Positions 23,377 through 30,705 of a stretch of DNA of 53,383 nt are shown piece by piece. The notes beneath the pieces were generated by a model that was not told the origin of the DNA, did not search any database, and was given only the letters and a program-made list of their open reading frames with translations. A program made the position numbers and the translations under genes. The stretch's first letter is position 1; the number at the start of each line of letters is the position of its first letter. Origin of the DNA: a virus; the IMG/VR virus record IMGVR_UViG_3300044701_003267, positions 1 through 53,383 of that record. The stretch is one strand, 5' to 3'.

Positions 23377-23772
23377 TCAAGCCTGGATGCCAGCTTGACT
23401 TTGAGCTAGTTGTTGTGGGGCTGCAGAAGCTGCTATTTTGGCCACTGCCTGTTCGCTGTCTTGACCTGTGCCCTGTGTAGGTTCTTTTTCTGCGTTCGAA
23501 TCCGGAGCTCCGGGGACATTGAGCTCAATACCATCTGCATTGAAATTCTTAACCATATTCTGTATCGCTGGACTGGAATCATACATAGATTTGAAAGTTT
23601 CATAATCTGCGGTCAATTCAAAACCATTGGTCTGAAGAACTTTATTTAATCCGGCCCAATTTAATTTGGCAGGTGCTTTCTTACTGGCGGCTCTGCCGAT
23701 GTAGTTACGAAGCACGATCATGAATCTGTCTTGATCGTTAGCTTCGCTGCCGGAAAATTCAAAAAATCTCAT
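23377..23772 (-). CDS. Putative virion protein with MRFFEF start
   Basis: A 131-residue protein. The first residues MRFFEF resemble the capsid-targeting start of T4 internal proteins (MKTYQEF) and similar starts in this window. The central part (LNKVLQTNGFELTADYETFKSMYD) is helical, and the C-terminus is low complexity, rich in Ala and Gln. It overlaps the next gene by 4 nt. Function unknown; internal head protein is a reasonable guess. Confidence 0.7.
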   Translation of the reverse strand: MRFFEFSGSEANDQDRFMIVLRNYIGRAASKKAPAKLNWAGLNKVLQTNGFELTADYETFKSMYDSSPAIQNMVKNFNADGIELNVPGAPDSNAEKEPTQGTGQDSEQAVAKIAASAAPQQLAQSQAGIQA

Positions 23773-24053
23773 CCTAGTGATACCAGCTGTTTTTGCAGAT
23801 CAGATAACTCTTGTTGTTTTGCTTTGATAGCATCTTGAACTTGCTTTTTCTGATCTTGTCGTTCTTTAGCCGCTGCTGCTGCTTGTGCAGGGTTTATCTG
23901 TTGTAAAGTTGCCATATCGTCAGGTGTTGCACCTAGCTTACTGGCAACAGTTTGTCCTACTTTAGTTCCTGCTATTTTTTGAGCAGCTGAAATAGCTAGA
24001 GCAGGGATCTCATCCAGCTGCCGGTCATTTTCTTTAAGATCAGTAAGTCTCAT
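23769..24053 (-). CDS. Small helical virion-type protein
   Basis: 94 residues. MRLTDLKENDRQLDEIPALA is followed by an Ala-rich helix and a coiled coil (KERQDQKKQVQDAIKAKQQE). Both ends overlap neighbours by 1-4 nt, so it is translated as part of a three-gene unit with the MRFFEF protein and the acidic 264-residue protein. No family recognised. Confidence 0.7.
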   Translation of the reverse strand: MRLTDLKENDRQLDEIPALAISAAQKIAGTKVGQTVASKLGATPDDMATLQQINPAQAAAAAKERQDQKKQVQDAIKAKQQELSDLQKQLVSLG

Positions 24054-24847
24054 TATCCTGCTAATACTTTTAACAAACGGCTCTGATAGTTGATGCTTTC
24101 TCTTTGTTCTCTACCGGCTTCTTCAGCACCGCCTGCAGCAGGTTCAGCTGCTGCAAAGGCATCTTCTTCTCCGCCGGTGTTCATCATATCTGGTTCAGCT
24201 GCTGGGAACGCATCTTCTTCGCCTCCCATTTCAGCGCCTGGCTCACCGCCTAGCATTTCTGCACCTTGCTCTTCACCGGTCAGTGTGCGAACACCGGTTG
24301 CTAATGTTTCACGTGTGGTCTTTAGATTTTCTAAAGCCTGTTGAATAGCTGGTGCGACTGCTGAGATAAAGTTCTTTGCCTGCTCCGAACCCATCTCGTC
24401 ACGTATCTGATCACCTAGCTGGAGGAGTGTATCATTCTCCATACCAGAAAGTTCTTCAATCCAGCGGCCCACTCTGTCAACCATTGTCTTTGCGGTTACG
24501 ATCGACTGGGCTTGTTGGATCTCACCTTCTGTTACTTTTGTCATTTCTTCTCCTTGGGATTCTGTAGTATTTTCTGATTCTAAAGTCATTTCGTCGCGGC
24601 TAGCGATTTCACTGTTAATGGCATCTAGAATCCATTGAGCCTGATGGAAAGCATCATTCTCTAGATTTTCGTTAAATCCGGACTCGGATCTAATTTGGCT
24701 GAGCTGTGTCCTTAGCTTGTTTCTTGCATCTTCTAATTTAATTAGATCGAAGTCAGAAAAATTAATTTTCCTACCGAAAGTTTTTTCGATAGATTCGTTG
24801 ATCCTTGCTGACGATCTGTTAAATTTAAATAAATCAGTAGTTTTCAT
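24053..24847 (-). CDS. Acidic Ala/Glu-rich virion or prohead-core-like protein
   Basis: 264 residues. It starts MKTTDLFKFNRSSARINESI and is helical and coiled in the middle. From about 195 there is a very acidic glycine-rich tail with two GGEEDAF(P/A)AAEP repeats. A short helix, NYQSRLLKVLAG, ends it. Acidic helical proteins of this kind are typical of phage head cores, scaffolds or internal proteins. A late-type AATAAATA box is 24 nt upstream. The role is inferred. Confidence 0.7.
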   Translation of the reverse strand: MKTTDLFKFNRSSARINESIEKTFGRKINFSDFDLIKLEDARNKLRTQLSQIRSESGFNENLENDAFHQAQWILDAINSEIASRDEMTLESENTTESQGEEMTKVTEGEIQQAQSIVTAKTMVDRVGRWIEELSGMENDTLLQLGDQIRDEMGSEQAKNFISAVAPAIQQALENLKTTRETLATGVRTLTGEEQGAEMLGGEPGAEMGGEEDAFPAAEPDMMNTGGEEDAFAAAEPAAGGAEEAGREQRESINYQSRLLKVLAG

Positions 24848-24871
24848 AATGATGAGTCCAGATTAATGTTG

Positions 24872-24879
24872 TATTTATT
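24872..24879 (-). promoter_or_regulatory. Late-type promoter box (AATAAATA)
   Basis: AATAAATA on the minus strand, 24 nt before the ATG at 24847 of the acidic virion-type gene. Confidence 0.55.
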
Positions 24880-25300
24880 CAGATATTACACAAAGGGCTT
24901 CTGCTCTTTTCTTGGCTGCTAGCATTTTATCTCTGCTCTCACAGTACCTAGCCCATAAGACATCTGCTTTGTCGTAATTCTTGTTTTTCATAGATTTTTC
25001 GTATTGATTTCTTAGCAATTGGCTTTCGGTGAACCACTTGCCGTATTCTTGATCAGCTCTGTATATGGTCTCAGTTTTGATAGTAGATTGTTGTTTAGCT
25101 AATAAATTGGCTATCCTAACAGTGGTAATATTTAAGTGAAGATTTTTGTAGAGTAATTTTCCTTTATGATAAAGACTTTTACTGAATCCTTGACTTACAA
25201 TCAATATTGTTCCTACCAGGATGCCCTCTTCTGTTTTAACAGGAAGTATATCTCTATTGTTTTTAATCAGGGATTCTAGCTTGTTGCTAAGTCTAGTCAT
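24875..25300 (-). CDS. Conserved-looking phage protein, unknown
   Basis: A 141-residue basic protein. An N-terminal beta part (LPVKTEEGILVGTILIVSQG) is followed by a long charged helical region (YGKWFTESQLLRNQYEKSMK, KADVLWARYCESRDKMLAAK). The start codon directly follows the T-run of a terminator-like hairpin, with no normal Shine-Dalgarno sequence. Similar proteins occur in T4-like cyanophages (memory only). Confidence 0.75.
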   Translation of the reverse strand: MTRLSNKLESLIKNNRDILPVKTEEGILVGTILIVSQGFSKSLYHKGKLLYKNLHLNITTVRIANLLAKQQSTIKTETIYRADQEYGKWFTESQLLRNQYEKSMKNKNYDKADVLWARYCESRDKMLAAKKRAEALCVISE

Positions 25301-25323
25301 AAAAAAAGGACCTATGGTCCTTT
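25301..25323 (-). terminator. Terminator-like hairpin touching the next ATG
   Basis: AAAGGACC-ATA-GGTCCTTT on the minus strand, then TTTT, immediately followed by the ATG at 25300. It should terminate much of the transcription from the 105-residue gene upstream. It could also control the next gene, because read-through is the only obvious way to transcribe that gene. Confidence 0.75.
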
Positions 25324-25342
25324 ATTTAACTGCCTGTTCTTA

Positions 25343-25660
25343 TCAGGCAAATATTTTAATAATAGTTTCCAAATGTCCGGATACGAATCCTAATACAGCT
25401 AACCCTCCTAGTATCAGATACATCCATTTTTGTTTAAACTGCTGTAGTTCTGTAATTTTAGCATCTAACTCTGAGTGTGTGTTTTTTATCGATGATGCTA
25501 ATTCGGCATGTTGTGTGCATGATGCATCATACATCTGATCAAGACGCTTATGTATACCGGTGCCTAAATGGTTGACTTCTACTTTTATTTCGTCAATCTT
25601 TTCGTCTAGATTAGTTACCTGTACTTCGACTACACTTACTCTTTCAGCCATTGATGGCAT
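25343..25660 (-). CDS. Coiled-coil protein with C-terminal membrane anchor
   Basis: 105 residues: heptads at about 5-35 and 50-75 (VSVVEVQVTNLDEKIDEIKVEV, shown to about 26), then one membrane helix WMYLILGGLAVLGFVSGHL near the C-terminus. The layout is that of XhlA-type holin accessory proteins and of some phage tail-membrane proteins, so it may serve in lysis. It has a late-type AATAAATA box 78 nt upstream and a terminator-like hairpin after its stop. Confidence 0.75.
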   Translation of the reverse strand: MPSMAERVSVVEVQVTNLDEKIDEIKVEVNHLGTGIHKRLDQMYDASCTQHAELASSIKNTHSELDAKITELQQFKQKWMYLILGGLAVLGFVSGHLETIIKIFA

Positions 25661-25738
25661 ATTCTGATCTCCTGAATTAAGTCAAGTTCCTGGAAGGATA
25701 TGTGCCTAATTTTGCCTATTGAATATGCCTGTATTCTT

Positions 25739-25746
25739 TATTTATT
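25739..25746 (-). promoter_or_regulatory. Late-type promoter box (AATAAATA)
   Basis: AATAAATA on the minus strand, at the stop region of the 130-residue gene and 78 nt before the coiled-coil membrane gene at 25660. Confidence 0.5.
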
Positions 25747-25747
25747 C

Positions 25748-26140
25748 TCAGATCAGATAAATCCAGGTGTTGATTTTATTGCTTTTAGTAGAAAATATTG
25801 GAGGATCTAAGTCCACAGAATTATCTAAGTTTGGTATGATAGGAACACCGTTTAAATCGTCTACGAGCAAGCCGACTGGGTCGTCCCCTTTGAGAAAAAC
25901 ATCTTCTCTTTCAACTTCTATATTCCATACCCAATGAGTGGCTTTGCCTTCTAAGTTGTTAGGTAATCTTCCGGATAGCATCTCCGGGTCTCGGTCCCAT
26001 TCTATATTTGATCTAATACCTATGGCCTGCACCAGACTATTAAAATTAGACTGCTGCCCAATTTTTTTAGATTCTTTGCAGGTCCTGTCCGGATCAGAAC
26101 GTGTGATATCTACTAGAGTAATGATTTTATATCTGGCCAT
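25748..26140 (-). CDS. Conserved phage protein (YKIITLVDIT start), unknown
   Basis: 130 residues. It starts MARYKIITLVDITRSDPDRT, then QQSNFNSLVQAIGIRSNIEW and a GKATHWVWNIEVEREDVF strand region. The pattern is familiar from T4-like phages of aquatic bacteria, with no known function. There is no Shine-Dalgarno sequence. CATAAATA ends 10 nt before the ATG, so the transcript would have almost no leader. Confidence 0.8.
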   Translation of the reverse strand: MARYKIITLVDITRSDPDRTCKESKKIGQQSNFNSLVQAIGIRSNIEWDRDPEMLSGRLPNNLEGKATHWVWNIEVEREDVFLKGDDPVGLLVDDLNGVPIIPNLDNSVDLDPPIFSTKSNKINTWIYLI

Positions 26141-26150
26141 AATATGCTAC

Positions 26151-26158
26151 TATTTATG
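26151..26158 (-). promoter_or_regulatory. Late-type promoter box (CATAAATA), 10 nt before ATG
   Basis: CATAAATA on the minus strand; the expected transcription start is only about four bases before the ATG at 26140. Confidence 0.55.
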
Positions 26159-26164
26159 GCCAAT

Positions 26165-26190
26165 AAAAAAGGGCGGAAAAAATCCGCCCT
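26165..26190 (-). terminator. Strong terminator after the 145-residue gene
   Basis: A perfect 8-bp GC-rich stem, AGGGCGGA/TCCGCCCT, with a five-base loop and a run of six T on the minus strand. It isolates the 145-residue gene as a single-gene transcript. Confidence 0.92.
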
Positions 26191-26213
26191 CGCTTCCCAT
26201 CCCAAAAGGAAGA

Positions 26214-26651
26214 TTAGCTGAAGCTTAGACCAGTGTGGCTAGCTGTTGCTACTGTTGCAGTTGCTCCAGAGATAGCAGCGTCGATAGCTGTTTCTAGTTT
26301 GCCGAAACCTGCTGTAGTATTGTCGCTGTTATAACGGTTCAAGCTATGTCCGGTCATTAACATAACGCCAACTGAAGGGTCTGCGTTAGTGAAAGCACCA
26401 ACATAATAGATTTCGCCGCCTGTTGCCTGTACAACAGAAATTAACTGCTGTAGGTTAGAACCAGCTGCTGTTGGTGTTGTGCTCATATTAACACCAGCGA
26501 TGCTGAATTGAACTGGCTGTAGTACTGGTGTACCTAAGTCTGTTAACGGAGCTGCTGCTGCGAAAGCTGACTTGTCACTTGATACTTGTAGTTTACGGGC
26601 ATTTGCACCAAGTGTAGTGCTGCCAACGGTTGTTGCGTATAAATTTGCCAT
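26214..26651 (-). CDS. Probable abundant structural protein (145 residues)
   Basis: A Thr/Ala/Ser-rich protein without cysteine or tryptophan (YATTVGSTTLGANARKLQVS, PVLQPVQFSIAGVNMSTTP). A central block is GGEIYYVGAFTNADPSVGV, and a helix near the end (FGKLETAIDAAISGA). Composition suggests a beta-rich assembled structure. It has its own late box, a stable 5' hairpin, an AAGAGGAG Shine-Dalgarno sequence and a strong terminator, the layout of a highly expressed capsid or tail component. No family is recognised, so decoration, tube or other role is open. Confidence 0.75.
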   Translation of the reverse strand: MANLYATTVGSTTLGANARKLQVSSDKSAFAAAAPLTDLGTPVLQPVQFSIAGVNMSTTPTAAGSNLQQLISVVQATGGEIYYVGAFTNADPSVGVMLMTGHSLNRYNSDNTTAGFGKLETAIDAAISGATATVATASHTGLSFS

Positions 26652-26671
26652 GATGTTTTCTCCTCTTAATC

Positions 26672-26705
26672 ATAGTCTCGCTCAGAGACTGGCATAGTAT
26701 TTATT
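26672..26705 (-). promoter_or_regulatory. Late promoter plus 5'-end hairpin of the 145-residue gene
   Basis: AATAAATA (26698-26705) on the minus strand is followed, almost at the predicted transcript start, by the hairpin AGTCTC-TGAGC-GAGACT. A stem at the extreme 5' end is a classic RNA stabiliser. The Shine-Dalgarno sequence comes about 25 nt later. Confidence 0.65.
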
Positions 26706-26735
26706 AAGTTTGGAAAAAAATATGGTTTTAGACTG

Positions 26736-27839
26736 TTAATCTGCTCGAAATGGTGTCCAGCGATCTCTTGGTACTAGTTTTACTGAATCATCTCCACTGA
26801 CATAACCCTCGCCTCCCGGTTTTCCATCTGTGGTAGCTGTGATATCGCCCTCAGCAGCATCTAACTCTCTGATCACTTCGTTTTTTGCTGCCATGATCTC
26901 TCTGACTAAGTCGAACAGGGTGTCTAGTACTCCGGGATTCGCATCGCTGTGTGTTTTTATCTTTACAGCTTTAGCTGGTGTTTTTTGCAAAAAGTTAAAA
27001 AATGATTCTGAATTGATATTTTCTAATTGCTTTGCTTTGCTCTGTGCATTTACAAAACTATAAATTTCATTTTGTAAATAACCCATTCCTGCAACCGGAG
27101 TTAGGAATTTGTTTATGATGTTTTGATTTTTAGCCAGAGCTTCGATCTTGCCTAAATTGTCTGCACTGACCTCTGGTCTGTAACTTACATATGTTTGACC
27201 AAAGACTACTAATTCTGGGTTGGTGGAAAAAGCTTCTGGATTTTCAAAAGGCTCTCCACTCTTATCACCGAAGTATCCGTATTGCTGATGTGCTGCTACA
27301 GCGATCTTAGCTTTGACCAGCTTTCTTCCTACTTCGCTAGTTCCTTTTACAGCATAGGTTGTTTGATTCGGAGTAAAGCTGATACGACCGTCGGCACCTT
27401 GATAAGGTTTGCCTGGATGAAACAAGATATCTCCGTAGACATATCCCCTGAAGTCGTTTGGTGTGGCTGCTTCGAACACTGACCACATAGCAGCCATATC
27501 GCCTGCAAATTTGGCTCGCCATTCTTCGCCCTTACCACGACTCATGATAAACTGTTTGAGTTCTTCTGGGCTAGAGCTTTTACCTTCTTCACGTCCCCAG
27601 TTGTTTTTGCCAACCATACGGAAGGCACCGTCTTCTTCACGTCCCCAGTAGACTGTAGGGTTGCCGTCCCACTTGATAGCGATTTTTTTAGACGGATTGG
27701 CTAGATCCTTAAGGACTTTGATCGCACGTTGAGCACCGTTGGTTTCCGTGAATACTAGATCTTCTAGGTGGTTAAACTCTCTGCCTACTTTTTTAGGAGC
27801 AGGGGCGTCAGCTTCGGTTAAAAATTCAAATGCTCTCAT
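26736..27839 (-). CDS. DUF6267-like protein with ligase/nucleotidyltransferase motif
   Basis: 367 residues. The start MRAFEFLTEADAP resembles T4 capsid-targeting peptides. FNHLEDLVFTETNGAQRAIKVL leads to KKIAIKWDGNPTVYWGRE, whose K56-x-D-G is the nucleotidyl-lysine motif I of ligase/capping enzymes, followed by a GKNNWGREEGK strand region. T4-like cyanophages carry relatives (DUF6267) with the same order. It may be packaged in the head and act on host nucleic acid early, which is inference. The N-terminus overlaps the end of the next NTase-like gene by 4 nt. Confidence 0.8.
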   Translation of the reverse strand: MRAFEFLTEADAPAPKKVGREFNHLEDLVFTETNGAQRAIKVLKDLANPSKKIAIKWDGNPTVYWGREEDGAFRMVGKNNWGREEGKSSSPEELKQFIMSRGKGEEWRAKFAGDMAAMWSVFEAATPNDFRGYVYGDILFHPGKPYQGADGRISFTPNQTTYAVKGTSEVGRKLVKAKIAVAAHQQYGYFGDKSGEPFENPEAFSTNPELVVFGQTYVSYRPEVSADNLGKIEALAKNQNIINKFLTPVAGMGYLQNEIYSFVNAQSKAKQLENINSESFFNFLQKTPAKAVKIKTHSDANPGVLDTLFDLVREIMAAKNEVIRELDAAEGDITATTDGKPGGEGYVSGDDSVKLVPRDRWTPFRAD

Positions 27840-28621
27840 TTACAGATTTCTATTAATTTACGCATCCAGCCTATTGTGCCAGGTTGATAACTTTCTACGG
27901 CTTCGTTTTTAGGAAGTTCTATTCCGGAACGCCCCAGTGTTTCTCTGGCTGCGGAAATAAGTTCTTCGTAATTTGGCAGCTTTCTAATATAGGCGATGAT
28001 ATTTTCTACACTGCGAATATCTTTAGACGTAGCAGTCTGTCCTAGCAGTTGTTTAGCGATAGTGTTCCAGTCATCTCCGCCAGGAACAGTTTCATCTGTT
28101 TCAGCATTCATAAGACCAAACTTAGGTGAATACTTCATTCCTCTGGCGCGAGCAATTGAACTTAGTAATATATGACGATGTTCACCACGGAATGGGCTGT
28201 CTGGCCCGCTACCTAACATACTGCCCTGCTGAAATTTAGGATTAGCTGAAAACATAAAATCTGTCTGTGCAAATCCGTTGGCAGGGTCTCCATTGATTGG
28301 GGTTTTTAGGTGTACATTATCGCCGCTTAATTTTACAGAATCTTTGCCAAAAATAGACCTAAGTTTTTCTGCGAATTCTGTTTTATTGATTTCGTTAGCA
28401 TCAACTGAGAGATCAAGATCTCCGCTGTCTGCTTTACGTCCAGTAGTACCTAACCATTTGATAGGCACCCCTTCTTCATCTTTGTCTGTGCTGAAATCTA
28501 CACTAGTCTCTTTTTCTAAAAAAGCGATGGTCGTAGGTATTTCTGATCTGGTAATCCTACGAGTTAAAGGCTGTTTATCCGGGCCTTTGAATACGTTTCC
28601 ACCCTCAAATAATTCAGTCAT
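27836..28621 (-). CDS. Nucleotidyltransferase-like protein
   Basis: 261 residues. IKWLGTTGRKADSGDLDLSVD contains the G-[GS]-x-D-x-D signature of the Pol-beta/minimal nucleotidyltransferase fold (D68, D70). Further conserved-looking blocks are TDFMFSANPKFQQGSM and HRHILLSSIARARGMKYSP. It is coupled by ATGA-type overlap to the DUF6267-like gene and by 8 nt to the preceding 93-residue gene. Similar neighbours are known in cyanophages. The acceptor (RNA, protein or small molecule) is unknown. Confidence 0.8.
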   Translation of the reverse strand: MTELFEGGNVFKGPDKQPLTRRITRSEIPTTIAFLEKETSVDFSTDKDEEGVPIKWLGTTGRKADSGDLDLSVDANEINKTEFAEKLRSIFGKDSVKLSGDNVHLKTPINGDPANGFAQTDFMFSANPKFQQGSMLGSGPDSPFRGEHRHILLSSIARARGMKYSPKFGLMNAETDETVPGGDDWNTIAKQLLGQTATSKDIRSVENIIAYIRKLPNYEELISAARETLGRSGIELPKNEAVESYQPGTIGWMRKLIEICK

Positions 28622-28895
28622 TGCTCTCTTCCAATTTTTTCTGATTTTTTCTGGACTCTGCTATTCTTCGTATACCTCTTACAAATTTAGCCGGGTCTTG
28701 TCCTTTTATAGCATTGATCAATCTGCGCTCTAACTCGTCAGCTGCATCTTCGCTATAATTTTTTTGGATCGATTCTAACAGATTAATAGCTGAATTGATG
28801 ACATTGATCGCTCTACTTTCGATAAGAGCGTCTTTGTTTCGAACTTCTGCTATAGAATTAAGTTCTTGTAAAATTGATCTGGTTCGTAACTTCAT
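28614..28895 (-). CDS. Small helical protein, first gene of the NTase/ligase-like operon
   Basis: 93 residues, all-helical prediction (AINVINSAINLLESIQKNYS, DAADELERRLINAIKGQD), starting MKLRTRSILQELNSIAE, again a targeting-like N-terminus. The stop overlaps the NTase start. Promoter candidates TTGACA-N17-TAATAT and a GTTAAATA box lie upstream. Function unknown. Confidence 0.7.
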   Translation of the reverse strand: MKLRTRSILQELNSIAEVRNKDALIESRAINVINSAINLLESIQKNYSEDAADELERRLINAIKGQDPAKFVRGIRRIAESRKNQKKLEESND

Positions 28896-28936
28896 CTTTA
28901 ATCCGATTGATAGTATATTTAACTCAAATTTAATTT

Positions 28937-28965
28937 ATATTAAAGTAAAATAGCAGGGCTGTCAA
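28937..28965 (-). promoter_or_regulatory. Sigma70-like promoter for the 28895 gene
   Basis: TTGACA (28960-28965), 17-nt spacer, TAATAT (28937-28942) on the minus strand, in the divergent gap 28896-29048. Confidence 0.5.
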
Positions 28966-28972
28966 ATGAAAT

Positions 28973-28990
28973 AATGTGCGACCGCACATT
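28973..28990. promoter_or_regulatory. 18-nt perfect inverted repeat between divergent promoters
   Basis: AATGTGCG-AC-CGCACATT: two 8-bp arms with two bases between, and no T-run. It sits between the minus-strand TTGACA promoter and the plus-strand TATAAATA box, an ideal place for a dimeric regulator controlling both directions. Confidence 0.55.
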
Positions 28991-28996
28991 GTTTGA

Positions 28997-29004
28997 TATA
29001 AATA
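28997..29004 (+). promoter_or_regulatory. Perfect T4-type late promoter box (TATAAATA)
   Basis: TATAAATA on the plus strand, 44 nt before the ATG at 29049; exact match to the T4 late consensus. Confidence 0.7.
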
Positions 29005-29048
29005 CTCAGTAGAAACACTGATTCTACACACACTTACAGAGGATAAAA

Positions 29049-29231
29049 ATGAAATATCTATCAGAACAGATGTTTAGGATGTTGGAGCGATTAGCCGAAA
29101 TGTTTCCTAAACAGCATTATCAAAGCGAGCTAGACCGCTACATCACCAGCAGGTACCCACAGAACGCCTCAGATGTAGAACATTTTACCAAAGAGTTCGA
29201 ATACAGAACACAACAGGGGAAATTTTTATGA
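29049..29231 (+). CDS. Small protein (60 residues), unknown
   Basis: Starts MKYLSEQMFRMLERLAEMFP after an AGAGGA Shine-Dalgarno sequence, with a helical, charged sequence ending FEYRTQQGKFL. Its TGA overlaps the ATG of the next mini-gene. It is driven by the TATAAATA box upstream. No family recognised. Confidence 0.75.
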   Translation: MKYLSEQMFRMLERLAEMFPKQHYQSELDRYITSRYPQNASDVEHFTKEFEYRTQQGKFL

Positions 29232-29347
29232 AATCATTCATCAACTACATCTGGTCCGTGATGGACTCGTTTGGCAGGGCTAGAGCTGCCACTTACTTTG
29301 CTCGTTTGGGCGATTACGAAGCTGCAAAACGTGTAATGGCGGAATGA
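29228..29347 (+). CDS. Mini-protein (39 residues), unknown
   Basis: MKSFINYIWSVMDSFGRARA followed by ATYFARLGDYEAAKRVMAE. The start overlaps the previous stop (ATGA). An amphipathic N-terminal helix and a tetratricopeptide-like second half (ARLGDYEAAKRVM) are visible. Short but supported by coupling. Confidence 0.65.
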   Translation: MKSFINYIWSVMDSFGRARAATYFARLGDYEAAKRVMAE

Positions 29348-29360
29348 TCCGTGTTTACTC

Positions 29361-29389
29361 TTGACTTTTTCCCATTAGGGATATATAAT
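29361..29389 (+). promoter_or_regulatory. Strong sigma70 promoter
   Basis: TTGACT (29361-29366), 17-nt spacer, TATAAT (29384-29389), with a 30-nt leader to the ATG at 29420. Confidence 0.85.
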
Positions 29390-29419
29390 AACACATACAC
29401 AAACACACAAGGAGGAGTT

Positions 29420-29641
29420 ATGTTTTCACCAGTTTTTTACATTGAATCATTTCAAAACACAAAAAAGATCGTTACCGATCAGATTTATAAAGATCCTGCC
29501 CTAAATAAAGCGGCACACGCATATATCGATGCACAAACACAATTTGCCAAGATGGCTGTGAATAACACCATCGAAATGGCTAAGTATTCTGTGGAATCCA
29601 TTAGCAAGCATTGGTTTCCAAAGAAGGAAGGTACCGCCTAA
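29420..29641 (+). CDS. Small helical protein (73 residues), strongly expressed
   Basis: The ATG at 29420 follows AAGGAGGAG by 3 nt. The sequence MFSPVFYIESFQNTKKIVTD, AHAYIDAQTQFAKMAVNNTI and KYSVESISKHWFP forms an amphipathic helical pattern like phasin-type proteins, a loose resemblance only. A near-perfect promoter and Shine-Dalgarno sequence suggest high, early expression. Confidence 0.75.
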   Translation: MFSPVFYIESFQNTKKIVTDQIYKDPALNKAAHAYIDAQTQFAKMAVNNTIEMAKYSVESISKHWFPKKEGTA

Positions 29642-29676
29642 GGTACAGGACATACACACATACAAAGGAGAATAAT

Positions 29677-29943
29677 ATGTCAGACTTTACACCAAAACTA
29701 CCGGAAGTTAAATTTAACAAGAACGGCTACGAAATCCGTACAGACATTCTTGATATGGCTAAAGGCATGTTAAGCGACGAGTTCCACTCAAAGTTCCAAG
29801 GATGGGAAATGACTGCCAAGCGCGATGAGAAGACTGGGCAGATCGTTACTACAGTTGATATGCCAGAGTTTCCAGGTTTAGATAAAGTATTAGAGACCGC
29901 CGAAAAAATGTACGCATTTGTTAACAACGGCGTGAAGAAATAA
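29677..29943 (+). CDS. Conserved T4-like phage protein (88 residues), unknown
   Basis: The ATG at 29677 follows AAAGGAG. NGYEIRTDILDMAKGMLSDE, FQGWEMTAKRDEKTGQIVTT and MPEFPGLDKVLETAEKMYAF form a pattern seen repeatedly in T4-like cyanophages and related phages (from memory), with no function assigned. It is the last plus-strand gene before a bidirectional terminator. Confidence 0.85.
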   Translation: MSDFTPKLPEVKFNKNGYEIRTDILDMAKGMLSDEFHSKFQGWEMTAKRDEKTGQIVTTVDMPEFPGLDKVLETAEKMYAFVNNGVKK

Positions 29944-29977
29944 TATAGGCTCGTAGAGCAATATATAGCGGTAAAAG

Positions 29978-30005
29978 AAAAGCACCCTTAGGGTGCTTTT
30001 TCTTT
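29978..30005. terminator. Bidirectional terminator
   Basis: AAAAGCACCC-TTA-GGGTGCTTTT with T-runs available on both strands, placed between the convergent 88-residue gene (+) and desaturase gene (-). Confidence 0.9.
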
Positions 30006-30705
30006 ATCTAACTGTAGCTAACTTAAAGAACCGCAAGATACAGATATACATCCAACCTAGATCAAATTCATACCATTTCTGGCTGAACTTGGCATTGGCT
30101 CCATCACTGTGGTGATTGTTATGCAGTTCTTCGCCGCCAATCCACACCGCCCACGGAATGATGTTACGGCTGGTGTCTTTGGTATCGGTGTTGCGGTATC
30201 CCCACCAATGACTAACGCCGTTGATAACACCTGCGGCCCAAAACGGGATCCATAACATTTGTATACCCCACACAAAAAATCCCACAGGGCCAAAAAGAAC
30301 AAGATCTATGATCAACATTAAAAGAATCCCTAGGCGACTATGCGGGGTATACAAATTCTCTTCTATCCAATCGTTAGGTGTGCTGTGACCTAATTCTTGT
30401 ATTAATAGTTTATTTTTTGCAGCTTTGGCATACAGTAATGCGCCTCCAAATAATACACGCCATATTCCGTATACCTGCGGGCTGTGTGGATCTTTTTCTG
30501 TATCGCTGGCCTGATGATGTTTACGATGTATGGCTACCCACTCTCTAGTGACCATTCCGGTAGTCAACCATAACCAGAATCGCATAAAGTGTGCTACTAC
30601 CGGATGAAACTGTACTGCTCTGTGTGCCTGACTACGGTGTAGATAAAGCGTGACACAGGCTATAGTGATTTGTACCATCACTAAGGTATATAAAAGTTCT
30701 ATCAT
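30004..30705 (-). CDS. Fatty-acid desaturase (delta-9 type)
   Basis: Introduces a double bond into acyl chains. The ATG at 30705 shares its A with the upstream stop, giving 233 residues. The three histidine boxes are HRSQAHR (H23-H28), HRKHH near 63 and HNNHH near 199. Four membrane helices surround them. This is the family of acyl-lipid/acyl-CoA delta-9 desaturases, reported in cyanophages, where they modify host membrane lipids. Together with the PlcP/Agt-like pair it adds a second lipid-directed function. Confidence 0.92.
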   Translation of the reverse strand: MIELLYTLVMVQITIACVTLYLHRSQAHRAVQFHPVVAHFMRFWLWLTTGMVTREWVAIHRKHHQASDTEKDPHSPQVYGIWRVLFGGALLYAKAAKNKLLIQELGHSTPNDWIEENLYTPHSRLGILLMLIIDLVLFGPVGFFVWGIQMLWIPFWAAGVINGVSHWWGYRNTDTKDTSRNIIPWAVWIGGEELHNNHHSDGANAKFSQKWYEFDLGWMYICILRFFKLATVR

